A stretch of DNA of 64,000 nt from Pseudomonas sp. C1C7 (lineage in GTDB: Bacteria > Pseudomonadota > Gammaproteobacteria > Pseudomonadales > Pseudomonadaceae): assembly GCF_013359595.1 (NCBI RefSeq), contig NZ_JABFMP010000033.1, forward strand, positions 1 to 64,000, given 5' to 3'. The notes under the pieces were generated by a model. The model had not been told where the DNA came from. It saw only the letters and a program-made list of their open reading frames with translations, and did not search any database. Positions 8,936 through 17,256 of the stretch are shown one piece after another. Numbering within the stretch: position 1 is the stretch's first letter; each line of letters begins with the position of its first letter. The position numbers and the translations under genes are program-made.

Positions 8936-10201
8936 TTACAGGATTGAAAACGGGTAACTGATGATGAGGCGGTTTTCGTTGAAATCCGCCAGGTTGAAGT
9001 CGCGCTTGATCACCGAGTTGCGCCAGCGCAGGGACAGACTCTTCAAGGTGCCGCTCTGGATCACATAGGTCAGTTCCGACTCGCGTCCCCATTCCTTGCC
9101 ATCAGTCAAGCCAGCGGAGTGCACATTCGAACCTCTGATGTAACGGTTCATCAGGGTCAGGCCGGGAACGCCCAGTGCGACAAAATCGAAGTCGTGACGC
9201 AGTTGCCAGGAACGCTCGTCGGCAAAGTCATAACTGTTGCTGAAACTGTCGTTGGCCAGGGTCGCGCCGCTGGTTCCATTCAGGCGCATCCAGTTATCGC
9301 CATCGACCTTTTGCAGGCCCAGATAAAAGGTGTTGCCCAGATACCGGGCAGACAGCAGCGCCGACCAGGTCTTGTTATCCAGCTCACCGGCCAGTTGTTT
9401 GCCGTCATCCTCACCACTGAAGAACCCAAGGTTGGCCCCTAACAGCCAATCACCGAGCTTCTGGCTATGGGTGAAGTTGAAATAGCGCTGGTGGTAAATA
9501 TCCTCCAGTTGCGCATACCAGGCGCCGACCTGGCTCTGGTTGTCATTGAAGGCATATTCCACACCGGAAAAATTGAAACGGTCGGAGGTGATGCCCGGAC
9601 GATTGAACATCGACATCCGTTCCATGCCAGCGTCATTGCGCGGGCTGTTGCCACGCAGCTGACCGCCATGGAACGTGAAGTTATCCAGGTCTTTTGAGGT
9701 GAGCTGCGCACCTCGAAAGGTTTGCGGCAATGATCGACCATCATCGGAACGGACCACCGGCAGGCTGACCGCCCACTCACCGATCTTCGCCTGTGTCTTG
9801 GCAAACCGCACTTTTGCCGCCACCGCCAGACGCCCGAAATCGTCCGCTGGCCGACCGTCGTCGTGAACCGGCAACAGTTGCGTATTGGTCGTGCCTTTAC
9901 CGCCGTCGAGTTTCTGCGAATACAGGCCCAACGCATCCACTCCGAACCCGACTGTGCCCGAGGTAAACCCGGAACGGGCATCCATGATCACACTTTGCGT
10001 CCACTCCTCGGCCTTGGCTTGCGGATAAGTGCTCTCGGTGAAGTTGCGGTTGATGTAGTAGTTGCGCAAGTTCGCGGTGACGTGGGCATCCTCAAAGATG
10101 CCGTCGGCAAAAGACGGCAGACACGTCAGGGAGCCACTTAACACGGCAAATTTCAGAGACGTCGAAACAGCCTGGGAATTGATCAGGGCGCGATATCGCA
10201 T
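8936..10201 (-). CDS. OprD-family outer membrane porin
   Basis: A 421-residue porin with a signal peptide of about 33 residues ending in FADG. The mature part starts with the typical OprD text (FEDAHVTANLRNYYINRNF) and continues with alternating beta-strand sequence ending in ISYPFSIL, an aromatic/hydrophobic C-terminal strand suited to BAM recognition. OprD porins take up small carboxylates and basic amino acids. The position next to the BKACE operon and the matching operator-like repeats upstream suggest uptake of the same substrate. Confidence 0.9.
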   Translation of the reverse strand: MRYRALINSQAVSTSLKFAVLSGSLTCLPSFADGIFEDAHVTANLRNYYINRNFTESTYPQAKAEEWTQSVIMDARSGFTSGTVGFGVDALGLYSQKLDGGKGTTNTQLLPVHDDGRPADDFGRLAVAAKVRFAKTQAKIGEWAVSLPVVRSDDGRSLPQTFRGAQLTSKDLDNFTFHGGQLRGNSPRNDAGMERMSMFNRPGITSDRFNFSGVEYAFNDNQSQVGAWYAQLEDIYHQRYFNFTHSQKLGDWLLGANLGFFSGEDDGKQLAGELDNKTWSALLSARYLGNTFYLGLQKVDGDNWMRLNGTSGATLANDSFSNSYDFADERSWQLRHDFDFVALGVPGLTLMNRYIRGSNVHSAGLTDGKEWGRESELTYVIQSGTLKSLSLRWRNSVIKRDFNLADFNENRLIISYPFSIL

Positions 10202-10286
10202 GGGGATTCTCTTTTATTTTTATTGGAAGTGAGCGAGTGCACTCAGGTGGCGATACTAGAGAGAATCCGGGAGATTCAAAGATCAA

Positions 10287-10316
10287 AACCAGACAGCATC
10301 GGATCCTAAAGGGACA
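10287..10316. promoter_or_regulatory. Second copy of the putative AraC operator
   Basis: AAAGGGACA at 10308-10316 and the weaker AACCAGACA at 10287-10295 are again 21 bp apart, about 90 bases before the OprD start. The stronger half-site shares 12 of 14 bases with the 7845-7858 text (ATCCTAAAGGGACA versus ATCCCTAAGGGACA). Confidence 0.4.
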
Positions 10317-10345
10317 ATCCAATATTGCGTTGCGCCACAGAAACC

Positions 10346-10495
10346 TGTGGAAGCGGGCTTGCTCGCGAATGCGGTGTGTCAGACAAAATCGATGTCGGAT
10401 GTAACGGCCTCTTCGCGGGCACGCCTCGCTCCTACGGGGAGTTTCGCGTGCACCGCGAGAGACTGTAGGAGCAAGGCTTGCCCGCGAAGAGGCCG
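10346..10495. repeat. REPIN plus adjoining solo REP
   Basis: A REPIN (10346-10436) with arms GCGGGCTTGCTCGCG and a matching right arm is followed by a single REP (GTAGGAGCAAGGCTTGCCCG) to 10495. The cluster ends 26 bases before the recognisable RidA remnant. Confidence 0.85.
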
Positions 10496-10521
10496 GCACA
10501 TTCACCCAAAAACCCCGACCG

Positions 10522-10656
10522 TTGATCCGACAGGTCAATGCGCTTTACACCGAGTACTTCCAGCCGCCTTATCCCAATCGGGCCGCCATGGTCGTAGCGG
10601 GCCTGGCCCGGGAAGAGATGCTGGTGGAACTGGTGGTTTACGCCTGTCTGGAATGA
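10522..10656 (+). pseudogene. RidA-family C-terminal fragment
   Basis: The frame from 10522 reads about 44 residues matching the C-terminal third of RidA/YjgF-type enamine deaminases (RQVNALYTEYFQPPYP, then a LAREEMLVELVV end) and stops at TGA 10654-10656. The N-terminal two thirds are missing and no start or ribosome site is present. REP sequence occupies the upstream side. RidA genes often accompany amino-acid catabolism, so this may be a lost member of the neighbouring island. Confidence 0.75.
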
Positions 10657-10683
10657 CTCATCACCTGGCCAATACATGGCCCA

Positions 10684-10817
10684 TGTAGCAGCTGGCGAAG
10701 CCTGCGTCCGGCTGCGAAGCAGTCGTAAAGTCAGAGCACGCGGTTCTTCAAGGAGATCCCGCACTCAGGTTTTGCGACTGCCTCGCAGCCGGACGCAGGC
10801 TTCGCCAGCTGCTACAG
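10684..10817. repeat. Long inverted-repeat element, copy 1
   Basis: Arms of about 42 bases start TGTAGCAGCTGGCGAAGCC and end with its complement GGCTTCGCCAGCTGCTACA, with a 50-base centre. A second copy with the same arms lies at 63134-63266 and a short solo arm pair at 18614-18642. The arms are longer than in the other REPINs here. Confidence 0.8.
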
Positions 10818-10868
10818 GTCCGCGGGCTCATGGCTACCCTTCGTCGGAGACATTGATGCGCCCGCCTG

Positions 10869-10889
10869 AAGGTTCACCTGCGCTGTGAA
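10869..10889. other. Small perfect hairpin before the CAP gene
   Basis: GGTTCAC and GTGAACC form a 7-bp inverted repeat around a 7-base loop, 77 bases before the CAP-protein start. It could be a regulatory operator. No T run follows. Confidence 0.3.
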
Positions 10890-10965
10890 CCTTGTCTCGA
10901 GACACCAGTCATACCCCAGCGTTTTTCCTCTCCCACCGTAGTCATCTCATCCGAGTTGCCGCCCC

Positions 10966-11826
10966 ATGCGCCAAACCGCTCTCGCTGTGCGCTTCACTTC
11001 GCTGTGCCTGTTGACCACCCTTCCCCTCTTCGCCACCCCCGCCCATGCCGGTGCGGAGCGCGAATTGGTGAGCGCCATCAACGATTTTCGTGCCCACCCT
11101 GAAGGCTGTGGCCGCCGCCCCGCTCAGCGTCTGTCGCCCCTGACGCTCAAATCCAGCCTGGCCTTGCCGGTGGGTTACGGCGGTGGGATGCGCGAGCGGT
11201 TGAAGGACTCGGGCTATCAGGCGATGGCGGTTCGCAGTATTCGTGTGATCGGGGCGCGGGATGCCGAAGAGGCGTTCGAGATGCTGGCCGATGAACACTG
11301 CTCGGCCTTGCTCGACAGCCAGTACAGCGATGTCGGCGTCAGTCGCAGCCGGGGCGAATGGCAGGTGGTGCTGGCCAAACCGGTTCTGGACCGCCAGATG
11401 GCCGACAGCGGTTCGGTCACCAAGAGCCTGCTGGCCCAGGTCAACGCCGCCCGGGCCAAACCGCGCATGTGCGGCAGCCGGCGTTTTGCCGCCGCCCGGC
11501 CGTTGGCCTGGAACGCCAACCTGGGCGCGGCGGCGCAAGGTCACAGCAAGGCGATGGCTTACGGGAATTACTTTGCGCATCAGGACCCGGATGGCGACAT
11601 GCCGGCTGATCGGGCGCGGGCCGCGGGTTATCGGGGGCGCCAGATTGGGGAAAACATTGCGGCGGGTCAGGGTTCGCCGAGCAAGGCGATGGCCGGATGG
11701 CTGGCCAGTCCCGGGCATTGCGCGAATTTGATGAACCCGATGTTTACCCAGGTGGGTGCGGGGTATGCGACCGAGGCGCGCAGTGATGAAGGGGTTTACT
11801 GGACGATGGTGTTTGGGGCGAAGTGA
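10966..11826 (+). CDS. Secreted CAP-domain protein
   Basis: A 286-residue protein with a signal peptide of about 28 residues ending ATPAHA. A first divergent segment (residues 30-135) is followed by a CAP/SCP (PF00188) domain around residues 140-285: LLAQVNAARAKPRMCG, GHSKAMAYGNYFAHQDPDG, GENIAAGQG and SPGHCANLMNPMFTQVG. These are the usual CAP signature blocks, including the His and Glu residues lining its cleft. CAP proteins are exported, and in bacteria their substrates are mostly undefined. It appears to be monocistronic. Confidence 0.9.
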   Translation: MRQTALAVRFTSLCLLTTLPLFATPAHAGAERELVSAINDFRAHPEGCGRRPAQRLSPLTLKSSLALPVGYGGGMRERLKDSGYQAMAVRSIRVIGARDAEEAFEMLADEHCSALLDSQYSDVGVSRSRGEWQVVLAKPVLDRQMADSGSVTKSLLAQVNAARAKPRMCGSRRFAAARPLAWNANLGAAAQGHSKAMAYGNYFAHQDPDGDMPADRARAAGYRGRQIGENIAAGQGSPSKAMAGWLASPGHCANLMNPMFTQVGAGYATEARSDEGVYWTMVFGAK

Positions 11827-11860
11827 CTCGAAGGTGCCCCCACTCTACTGACACACCGCT

Positions 11861-11884
11861 TTCGCGAGCAAGCCCGCTCCCACA
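11861..11884. repeat. Solo REP sequence
   Basis: TTCGCGAGCAAGCCCGCTCC followed by CACA: one REP arm, 35 bases downstream of the CAP gene. Confidence 0.75.
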
Positions 11885-11931
11885 GGGATTGGGGGTGTTC
11901 TTGAGGTTGTCTATGGCCAGATAAATTGTGC

Positions 11932-12345
11932 CTCGGAGGTGTAGGACATTTCTGTTTTTCCTACATCCATGGTTTGCCCCGTCACTCTGGGGCAGAATCC
12001 CGGCCCTTGGGTGTTTCGGCATCCCTGGCGTAGGAGGCGCTGTAGGACCTGCGAAATTTCGGGGCAAAGTCCTCGGAGATTTCCTTCGAACTGCGGCGAC
12101 TTGCATGAACTGGTGGGCGTTGGGTTGGCGGGATAGGCTTTTCTCCGTCGCCGCGAAAGCGGGGGCAGGGCGTAGGAAACCCTCACAACTTAGCGCTTAT
12201 CAGCTCCGTTTTTGCGGCGGCTGTGCGCGGGACACGTTTCGACGTGGCTGAGTTGGTGAGTTCTCAGTTTCCTACTCCCGCGCACGGCTGCCACCCAAGC
12301 CCGTAGGAAAGGCCGTTGGCAGCTTCGATTGCTCACCCAAGGACT
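11932..12345. other. Structured non-coding region of nested inverted repeats
   Basis: No credible gene lies here, but base-pairing potential is dense. TGTAGGA 11940-11946 pairs with TCCTACA 11959-11965. TTTGCCCCG 11973-11981 pairs with CGGGGCAAA 12060-12068. GTAGGAAAC 12172-12180 pairs with GTTTCCTAC 12267-12275. GGCGGCTGTGCGCGGGA 12216-12232 pairs with 12276-12292 with two G-T-type mismatches. CACGT-TTCG-ACGTG 12233-12246 and CTGAG/CTCAG 12248-12267 form inner hairpins. CCTCGGAG is directly repeated. It leads into the small gene at 12353. It could be a structured RNA, a long leader or a mobile-element relic. Confidence 0.6.
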
Positions 12346-12352
12346 TTCAACC

Positions 12353-12661
12353 ATGACAAAACTTCACCCCGATCCACCCTACGAAAAACCATTGCCTCCA
12401 CCGGGCAACCGCTACATGGCCATGACCGGCAATTGCAGCGACATGCCCACCTTCTTCATCGACACCCACGTCCCGCTCGACATCCTGCTGGAAGCCGCCA
12501 ACTACCGCATCCGCGCGGTCGTCGAGGTCCTGGAAAACCTGTCCATGCGCGGCTCGATCGAGTGTGAATCCTTCATCCTCAGCGACTTTGCGCTGCTGTG
12601 CGCCATACCGTTGCGTGATGGGTGTGATGTGCTGGATATCATCAAGCGACGGATGCGCTAA
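12353..12661 (+). CDS. Small conserved Pseudomonas protein, unknown function (DUF3077-like)
   Basis: A 102-residue protein without signal peptide or membrane segment. It opens MTKLHPDPPYE and contains FFIDTHVPLDILLEAANY, resembling the small DUF3077-type proteins that are multicopy in pseudomonads; the family assignment is from memory and tentative. AAGGAC lies 9 bases before the ATG at 12353, which makes this a better start than the TTG at 12329. Function unknown. The long structured region immediately upstream is unusual for such a small gene. Confidence 0.7.
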   Translation: MTKLHPDPPYEKPLPPPGNRYMAMTGNCSDMPTFFIDTHVPLDILLEAANYRIRAVVEVLENLSMRGSIECESFILSDFALLCAIPLRDGCDVLDIIKRRMR

Positions 12662-12675
12662 CCCCGCGCAACCCT

Positions 12676-12703
12676 TGTGGGAGCGAGCCTGCTCGCTCCC
12701 ACA
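12676..12703. repeat. REP palindrome between convergent genes, terminator-like
   Basis: TGTGGGAGCGAGC and GCTCGCTCCCACA form a perfect 13-bp palindrome with a 2-base centre, between the ends of the small gene and the GlxA regulator. There is no T run, but it could end transcription from both sides. Confidence 0.65.
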
Positions 12704-12724
12704 GAAGAACATATTCCAGATCGG

Positions 12725-13735
12725 CTATTTGACCAACCGCGTCTCCTTCGACGGCCGATACCCGAAATACGAGCTGTAGCACTTGCTGAAATGACTCGGC
12801 GACACGAACCCACACGCCACCGACACCTCGACAATGCTCAAGGTCGTGTGCTGCAACAACCGCCGCGCTTCGGTAATGCGCAGATCCATGTAATACCGCT
12901 GCGGCGTGGTCCCCAGTTGTTCCTTGAACAATCGCTCGATCTGCCGCCGCGAACGCCCCGCATATTCGCAGAGCGCCTCCATCTCCAGCGGCTCTTCGAG
13001 GTTGGCGTCCATCAGGTTCACCACCTCCCGCAACGGCCCACACACCGAAGCATTCAGCGACGGTTTGATACGCCGATAACGCGACGCCTCGAACGCCAGA
13101 ATATCCTCGATGCCATCGGTCAACGCCTTGTCGTGCAGCCCTCGAATCCACTCCAGCGCCATATAGAACGTGCCGTTCGGGCTGGACGCGGTCATGCGAT
13201 CCCGATCCACCACATAGGCTTCGCTGGTGACCTGGGTCATCTTGGCGATCTCCGCCAGCGCCGGGCGGTGCTCGGGGTGAATCGCGCAACGATAGCCATC
13301 GAGCAAACCGGCGCGCCCAAGGAACCACGCGCCATTCCACACCCCGGCCAGGGTCACGCCCTGCTCGGCGGCGTCGTGCAAAAGGTTGATCAACGCCTCA
13401 TCGGCCTTGAGCGTGGTCCGGTAACCGCCACAGACCACCAGCAAATCCAGCGCCTGAATCTCGGCGTGGCTCAGACACGCATCCGGCCGAATGACCAGCC
13501 CCAGATCGCTGATCACTTCTCCTTCGGCCAAACCGAAGGTCTTGGTGGAAAACAGCTCGGGCCGCAGCAGGTTAGCCGTGACGATCGTGTCCAGTGCCTG
13601 GGTAAACGCCGGCAGGGAAAAGTGCTCCAACAGCAAAAACCCGGCCCGGGCCCGCACCGATTGGCCTTCATGCTCATTGAGGTAGCGCAGGTTCTTGCCC
13701 TTCATGCCACCGCTGAACTGACGTCGCTCTACCAA
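12725..13735 (-). CDS. GlxA-type regulator (DJ-1/PfpI domain plus AraC HTH)
   Basis: A 336-residue regulator. Residues about 20-190 form a DJ-1/PfpI-like sensing domain (VVCGGYRTT; the nucleophile elbow reads GVWNGAWFLG, so the usual Cys is replaced by Asn and the domain should be catalytically inert). The C-terminal 100 residues are an AraC-type DNA-binding domain (RSRRQIERLFKEQLG; VSVACGFVSPSHFSKCYSSYF). Relatives include the carnitine and arginine regulators CdhR and ArgR of Pseudomonas. It is divergent from leuC, so it may control the leuCD pair. Confidence 0.88.
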   Translation of the reverse strand: MVERRQFSGGMKGKNLRYLNEHEGQSVRARAGFLLLEHFSLPAFTQALDTIVTANLLRPELFSTKTFGLAEGEVISDLGLVIRPDACLSHAEIQALDLLVVCGGYRTTLKADEALINLLHDAAEQGVTLAGVWNGAWFLGRAGLLDGYRCAIHPEHRPALAEIAKMTQVTSEAYVVDRDRMTASSPNGTFYMALEWIRGLHDKALTDGIEDILAFEASRYRRIKPSLNASVCGPLREVVNLMDANLEEPLEMEALCEYAGRSRRQIERLFKEQLGTTPQRYYMDLRITEARRLLQHTTLSIVEVSVACGFVSPSHFSKCYSSYFGYRPSKETRLVK

Positions 13736-13868
13736 CGCACGCCTCGCTTCGTCGTACTGACGACCCTGTGATTGAACGCCATGCTCACTGTCACTCCTTG
13801 CCCATGAAAACCTGAATCTGTATCGGAAAGTGTTCGACAGCTGGGCTGTTTACGCAAGTTGAAGGCCG

Positions 13869-13907
13869 ATGGCAATCGAACGTTGCCATACGGTGTGCCA
13901 TGCACCG
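13869..13907. promoter_or_regulatory. Two inverted repeats between the GlxA regulator and leuC
   Basis: ATGGCAA/TTGCCAT (13869-13889, 7-base loop) is followed by CGGTG/CACCG (13891-13907). They are back to back in the 297-base gap 13736-14032 and suit a regulator operator. Promoter boxes were not assigned. Confidence 0.35.
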
Positions 13908-14032
13908 TGTCCCAGGGCAATTATTCACATTACGTGCGCAAAGCGATCACTTTATGGCGCTTGATGCAGGATTCGCGACGAATAAGCTATGGCCATGTTT
14001 TCCGTGATCTCGCCAAAACAAGAGTCCACTCC

Positions 14033-15454
14033 ATGACCCGCCCAAGAACGCTCTACCAGAAGCACATCGACAGTCACACCGTTTGCGAACTCGACGATCA
14101 GGGCCATGTACTGTTGTACATCGACCGCCAGGTGGCCAACGAATACACCAGCCCGCAAGCCTTCAGCGGCCTGCGCGAAGCCGGGCGCACGGTCTGGCGG
14201 CCGGCGGCGACGCTGGCGGTGGTCGACCATGTGAACCCGACCGCACCGAACCGCATCGCCACCATGCCCGATGCCGGCGGCGCGCGGCAGGTGTCGTACT
14301 TTGCAGAGAACTGCCGGGATTTCGGCATCGAACTGTTCGACGTGCTGGACAAGCGCCAGGGGATCGAACACGTGGTCGCCCCGGAACAAGGCTTCATCCT
14401 GCCAGGCATGGTGGTCGCGGCCGGCGACAGTCACACCACCACCTACGGCGCGCTGGGGGCTTTCGGCTTCGGCATCGGCACCTCGGAAATCGAGCACCTG
14501 CTGGCGTCGCAAACCCTGGTCTACAAGCGCTTGAAAACCATGCGCGTGACGGTCGACGGCGTGCTGGGCACAGGCGTGAAGTCCAAGGACATCATCATGG
14601 CGTTGATCGAGACCATCGGTGCCTCGGGCGCCACCGGTTACGCGATTGAGTTTGCCGGCCCGGGCATTGGCGACCTGAGCGTCGAAGCGCGCATGACCAT
14701 CTGCAACATGGCCGTCGAGGCCGGCGCCCGGGGCGCGTTCATGGCGCCGGACGAAAAGGTCTTCGCCTATCTGAAGGACAAACCACGGGCACCGCAAGGT
14801 GAGCGCTGGGAGCAGGCGCTGGCCCAATGGGCCACGCTGCACAGCGATAAAGGCGCCCTCTTCGACCGCGAAGTTCGCCTGGATGTAAGCACTCTCGAGC
14901 CCATGGTCACCTGGGGCACCAGCCCCGATCAGGCCGCGCCGGTGGGCGGTCACGTGCCGAATCCCGCCGACGAGCCGGACCTGATTTTGCGTCAGGGCAT
15001 GCAACGGGCCCTCGACTATATGGGCCTGGAACCCGGCATGCCGCTCAGCGACGTGGTGATCAGCCACGCCTTCATCGGCTCCTGCACCAACGCGCGCATC
15101 GAAGACCTGCGGGATGTCGCCCAGGTGGTGCGCGGCAAACAGGTGGCCGCGCATGTGCGGGCGATGATCGTTCCCGGCTCGACGCTCGTGCGCCAGCAGG
15201 CGGAACGCGAGGGGCTGGCGCAGATTTTCCTGGAGGCCGGTTTCGAATGGCGACAATCGGGCTGCTCGATGTGCCTGGCGATGAACGACGACGTGCTCGC
15301 CCCAGGCGACCGTTGCGCCTCCAGCACCAACCGCAATTTTGAAGGCCGCCAGGGCGCCGGGGCGCGCACCCACCTGATGAGCCCGGCCATGGTCGCGGCC
15401 GCCGCGATCACCGGGCATTTGACCGACGTTCGCACATTCTCTCTGGAGGCTTGA
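14033..15454 (+). CDS. leuC: 3-isopropylmalate dehydratase large subunit (LeuC family)
   Basis: A 473-residue aconitase-superfamily subunit, normal LeuC length from the start MTRPRTLYQK at 14033; the longer upstream frame is not conserved. The [4Fe-4S] cysteines are seen in SCTNARIEDL (about residue 350) and SGCSMC (about 410), and the substrate and active-site text GDSHTTTYGALGAFGFGIGT is present. With LeuD it would isomerise a 2-hydroxy dicarboxylate through hydration/dehydration. No leuB follows, unlike the usual biosynthetic leuCDB operon, so this may be a catabolic paralogue acting on a related acid such as citramalate. That is inference from context. Confidence 0.9.
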   Translation: MTRPRTLYQKHIDSHTVCELDDQGHVLLYIDRQVANEYTSPQAFSGLREAGRTVWRPAATLAVVDHVNPTAPNRIATMPDAGGARQVSYFAENCRDFGIELFDVLDKRQGIEHVVAPEQGFILPGMVVAAGDSHTTTYGALGAFGFGIGTSEIEHLLASQTLVYKRLKTMRVTVDGVLGTGVKSKDIIMALIETIGASGATGYAIEFAGPGIGDLSVEARMTICNMAVEAGARGAFMAPDEKVFAYLKDKPRAPQGERWEQALAQWATLHSDKGALFDREVRLDVSTLEPMVTWGTSPDQAAPVGGHVPNPADEPDLILRQGMQRALDYMGLEPGMPLSDVVISHAFIGSCTNARIEDLRDVAQVVRGKQVAAHVRAMIVPGSTLVRQQAEREGLAQIFLEAGFEWRQSGCSMCLAMNDDVLAPGDRCASSTNRNFEGRQGAGARTHLMSPAMVAAAAITGHLTDVRTFSLEA

Positions 15455-15457
15455 AGC

Positions 15458-16066
15458 ATGCAACCTTTCACTACGGTCAGCGGCAGCGCCGCACCACTGC
15501 TGGCAGCCAACATCGACACCGATGTGATCATGCCCAAGCAGTTTCTCAAGGGCATCGATCGCCAGGGGCTGGATCGGGGGCTGTTTTTCGACCTGCGATT
15601 CCTGCCTTCAGGTGAAGCCAACCCGGCCTTCATCCTCAACCAGTCGGCATGGACGGACGCGGCATTTTTGGTGGTGGGCCCCAACTTCGGCTGCGGATCG
15701 AGCCGCGAACATGCGGTCTGGGGGCTTAAGCAGGTCGGTATCAGAGCGCTGATCGGCAGCAGTTTCGCGGGGATTTTCTTTGATAACTGCCAGCGCAACG
15801 GGGTGCTGGCGATTCAGCTCGATGAGCTGGAACTGAAGCGGGTGGCCGAGGTTGTCAGCCGGCCGGAGACGGCAGGGATCTGCGTGAATCTGCCGGAGCA
15901 GACCCTGGCGCTGGCCGATGGCAGCGTGATCCGCTTCGAGATCGATCAGTTGCGCAAGCAGTTGCTGCTGCTGGGGCTCGATGCGATTGGCACCACCTTG
16001 CAGCGGGCGGAGCAGATTCGCAGCTTCGAGGCGCGGCATCTGGCGCAGAATCCCTGGCTCGGTTGA
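15458..16066 (+). CDS. leuD: 3-isopropylmalate dehydratase small subunit (LeuD family)
   Basis: The 202-residue swivelling subunit, starting 3 bases after leuC stops, so the two are co-transcribed and probably translationally coupled. Hallmarks are ANIDTDVIMPKQFLKGI near the N-terminus and NFGCGSSREHAVWGLKQ around residues 70-87. Its length matches the family. It forms the heterodimer with the upstream large subunit. Confidence 0.92.
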   Translation: MQPFTTVSGSAAPLLAANIDTDVIMPKQFLKGIDRQGLDRGLFFDLRFLPSGEANPAFILNQSAWTDAAFLVVGPNFGCGSSREHAVWGLKQVGIRALIGSSFAGIFFDNCQRNGVLAIQLDELELKRVAEVVSRPETAGICVNLPEQTLALADGSVIRFEIDQLRKQLLLLGLDAIGTTLQRAEQIRSFEARHLAQNPWLG

Positions 16067-16078
16067 CGCCTGATCCCC

Positions 16079-16165
16079 TGTAGGAGCTGCCGAAGGCTGC
16101 GATCTTTTGATCTTGTTTTTAAAAATCAAAATCAAAAGATCGCAGCCTTCGGCAGCTCCTACAGG
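16079..16165. repeat. Perfect REPIN between leuD and the LysR gene
   Basis: Arms of about 34 bases (starting CTGTAGGAGCTGCCGAAGG) are perfectly complementary around a short AT-rich loop. It separates two converging genes and may act as a two-way transcription barrier. Confidence 0.88.
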
Positions 16166-16185
16166 GGGTTCGTGATTCCCACGGG

Positions 16186-17103
16186 TTACTCGACCGACAG
16201 GTCGCGGAAATACGCCTCCAGAAACTCCACACACACCCGCAATTTCGCCGACTGACTCAACCGCGTCGGATACACCGCCCACACGTTGGCGCTCTGGGTG
16301 TAGTCGTGCAGCACCTGCACCAGTCGGCCCTGTTCCAGCATCGGTTTGACGTCCCACATCGAGCGCAACAGAATCCCGCCGCCGCTCAGCGCCCATTCCA
16401 GAACGATCTCGCCGCTGTTGGATGACAGCGGGCCGCTGACCCGCACCGATTCTTCCTGGCCGTCGCGCGTCAGGTTCCACACGCCGAACGCATTGTTGCG
16501 CTCCTTGAGCACCAGGCAATCGTGGTTCTTCAGGTCGTCCAGCGAGCGCGGCATCCCCCGCCGTTCAAGGTACTCGGGCGTTGCGCACAGCACCCGTCGA
16601 TTGCTCACCAGCTTGCGCCCCAGATGCTGCCCGGGCAGGTCATCGCCGACGCGAATTTCCAGGTCGAAACCCTCGCCGACGATATCAACCACGCGGTCGA
16701 ACACGTCCAGGCGGATCTCCAGTTTCGGGTAGGTCTGCGACAGTTTGCAGATCGCCGGCGCGACATGGTTGCGGCCGAAACCGAAGCTGCTGCAGATGTG
16801 CAGCGAGCCCATGGGTTGCTGGCGGGCCTCGGCGATCTCACCGACGAAATCGTCGAAATCCCCCAACAGCTTTTCCGCCCACACCCGCACCCGTTCACCG
16901 TCATCGGTCAGGGCAATGCGTCGTGTGGTGCGATGCAGCAGGCGTGTGGACAACGTGGTTTCCAGCACGGAAATGCGCTTGCTGATGTACGCCGGCGAGT
17001 AACCCAGCTCTTCGGCGGCACTGGCAAAACCGTTCTTGCGCACGACGGTGAGAAACACCTTGAGGTCTTCAGGCAGGGGAAATTGATCACGATTCGTGTT
17101 CAT
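16186..17103 (-). CDS. LysR-family regulator, DmlR-like
   Basis: A 305-residue LysR regulator. The winged helix-turn-helix (LPEDLKVFLTVVRKNGFASAAEELGYSP in part, with SPAYISKRISVLE) lies in the first 65 residues, and the periplasmic-binding-protein-like effector domain follows (SLHICSSFGFGRNHVAPAI onward). Start MNTNRDQ at 17103 is preferred, but Met codons at 17112 and 17151 are possible. It is divergent from the 2-hydroxycarboxylate transporter across about 150 bases and probably controls it. Sequence style resembles DmlR, the D-malate regulator, which fits a hydroxy-acid inducer. Confidence 0.85.
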   Translation of the reverse strand: MNTNRDQFPLPEDLKVFLTVVRKNGFASAAEELGYSPAYISKRISVLETTLSTRLLHRTTRRIALTDDGERVRVWAEKLLGDFDDFVGEIAEARQQPMGSLHICSSFGFGRNHVAPAICKLSQTYPKLEIRLDVFDRVVDIVGEGFDLEIRVGDDLPGQHLGRKLVSNRRVLCATPEYLERRGMPRSLDDLKNHDCLVLKERNNAFGVWNLTRDGQEESVRVSGPLSSNSGEIVLEWALSGGGILLRSMWDVKPMLEQGRLVQVLHDYTQSANVWAVYPTRLSQSAKLRVCVEFLEAYFRDLSVE

Positions 17104-17256
17104 ACGCCTCATGGCTCCGCTGTTTATCACGAAATTCGCGAAGGATAGCATTCATCTCGAACACAGCGCTTTCCCCCTCGCGCCTACAGAGAGGCAAGGC
17201 GTAAACCGTAGATTTTTTTGAATCCTCGATAACAACAAACATGAGGAAGTCGCGAC

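Noticed and set aside
12100..12300. Integron attC site, suggested by GTTGGGT near 12119
   Set aside because: No matching RYYYAAC partner at the proper spacing, no integrase and no cassette array.
12677..13771. 364-codon plus-strand frame opposite the GlxA regulator
   Set aside because: It is the antisense shadow of a clearly conserved regulator.
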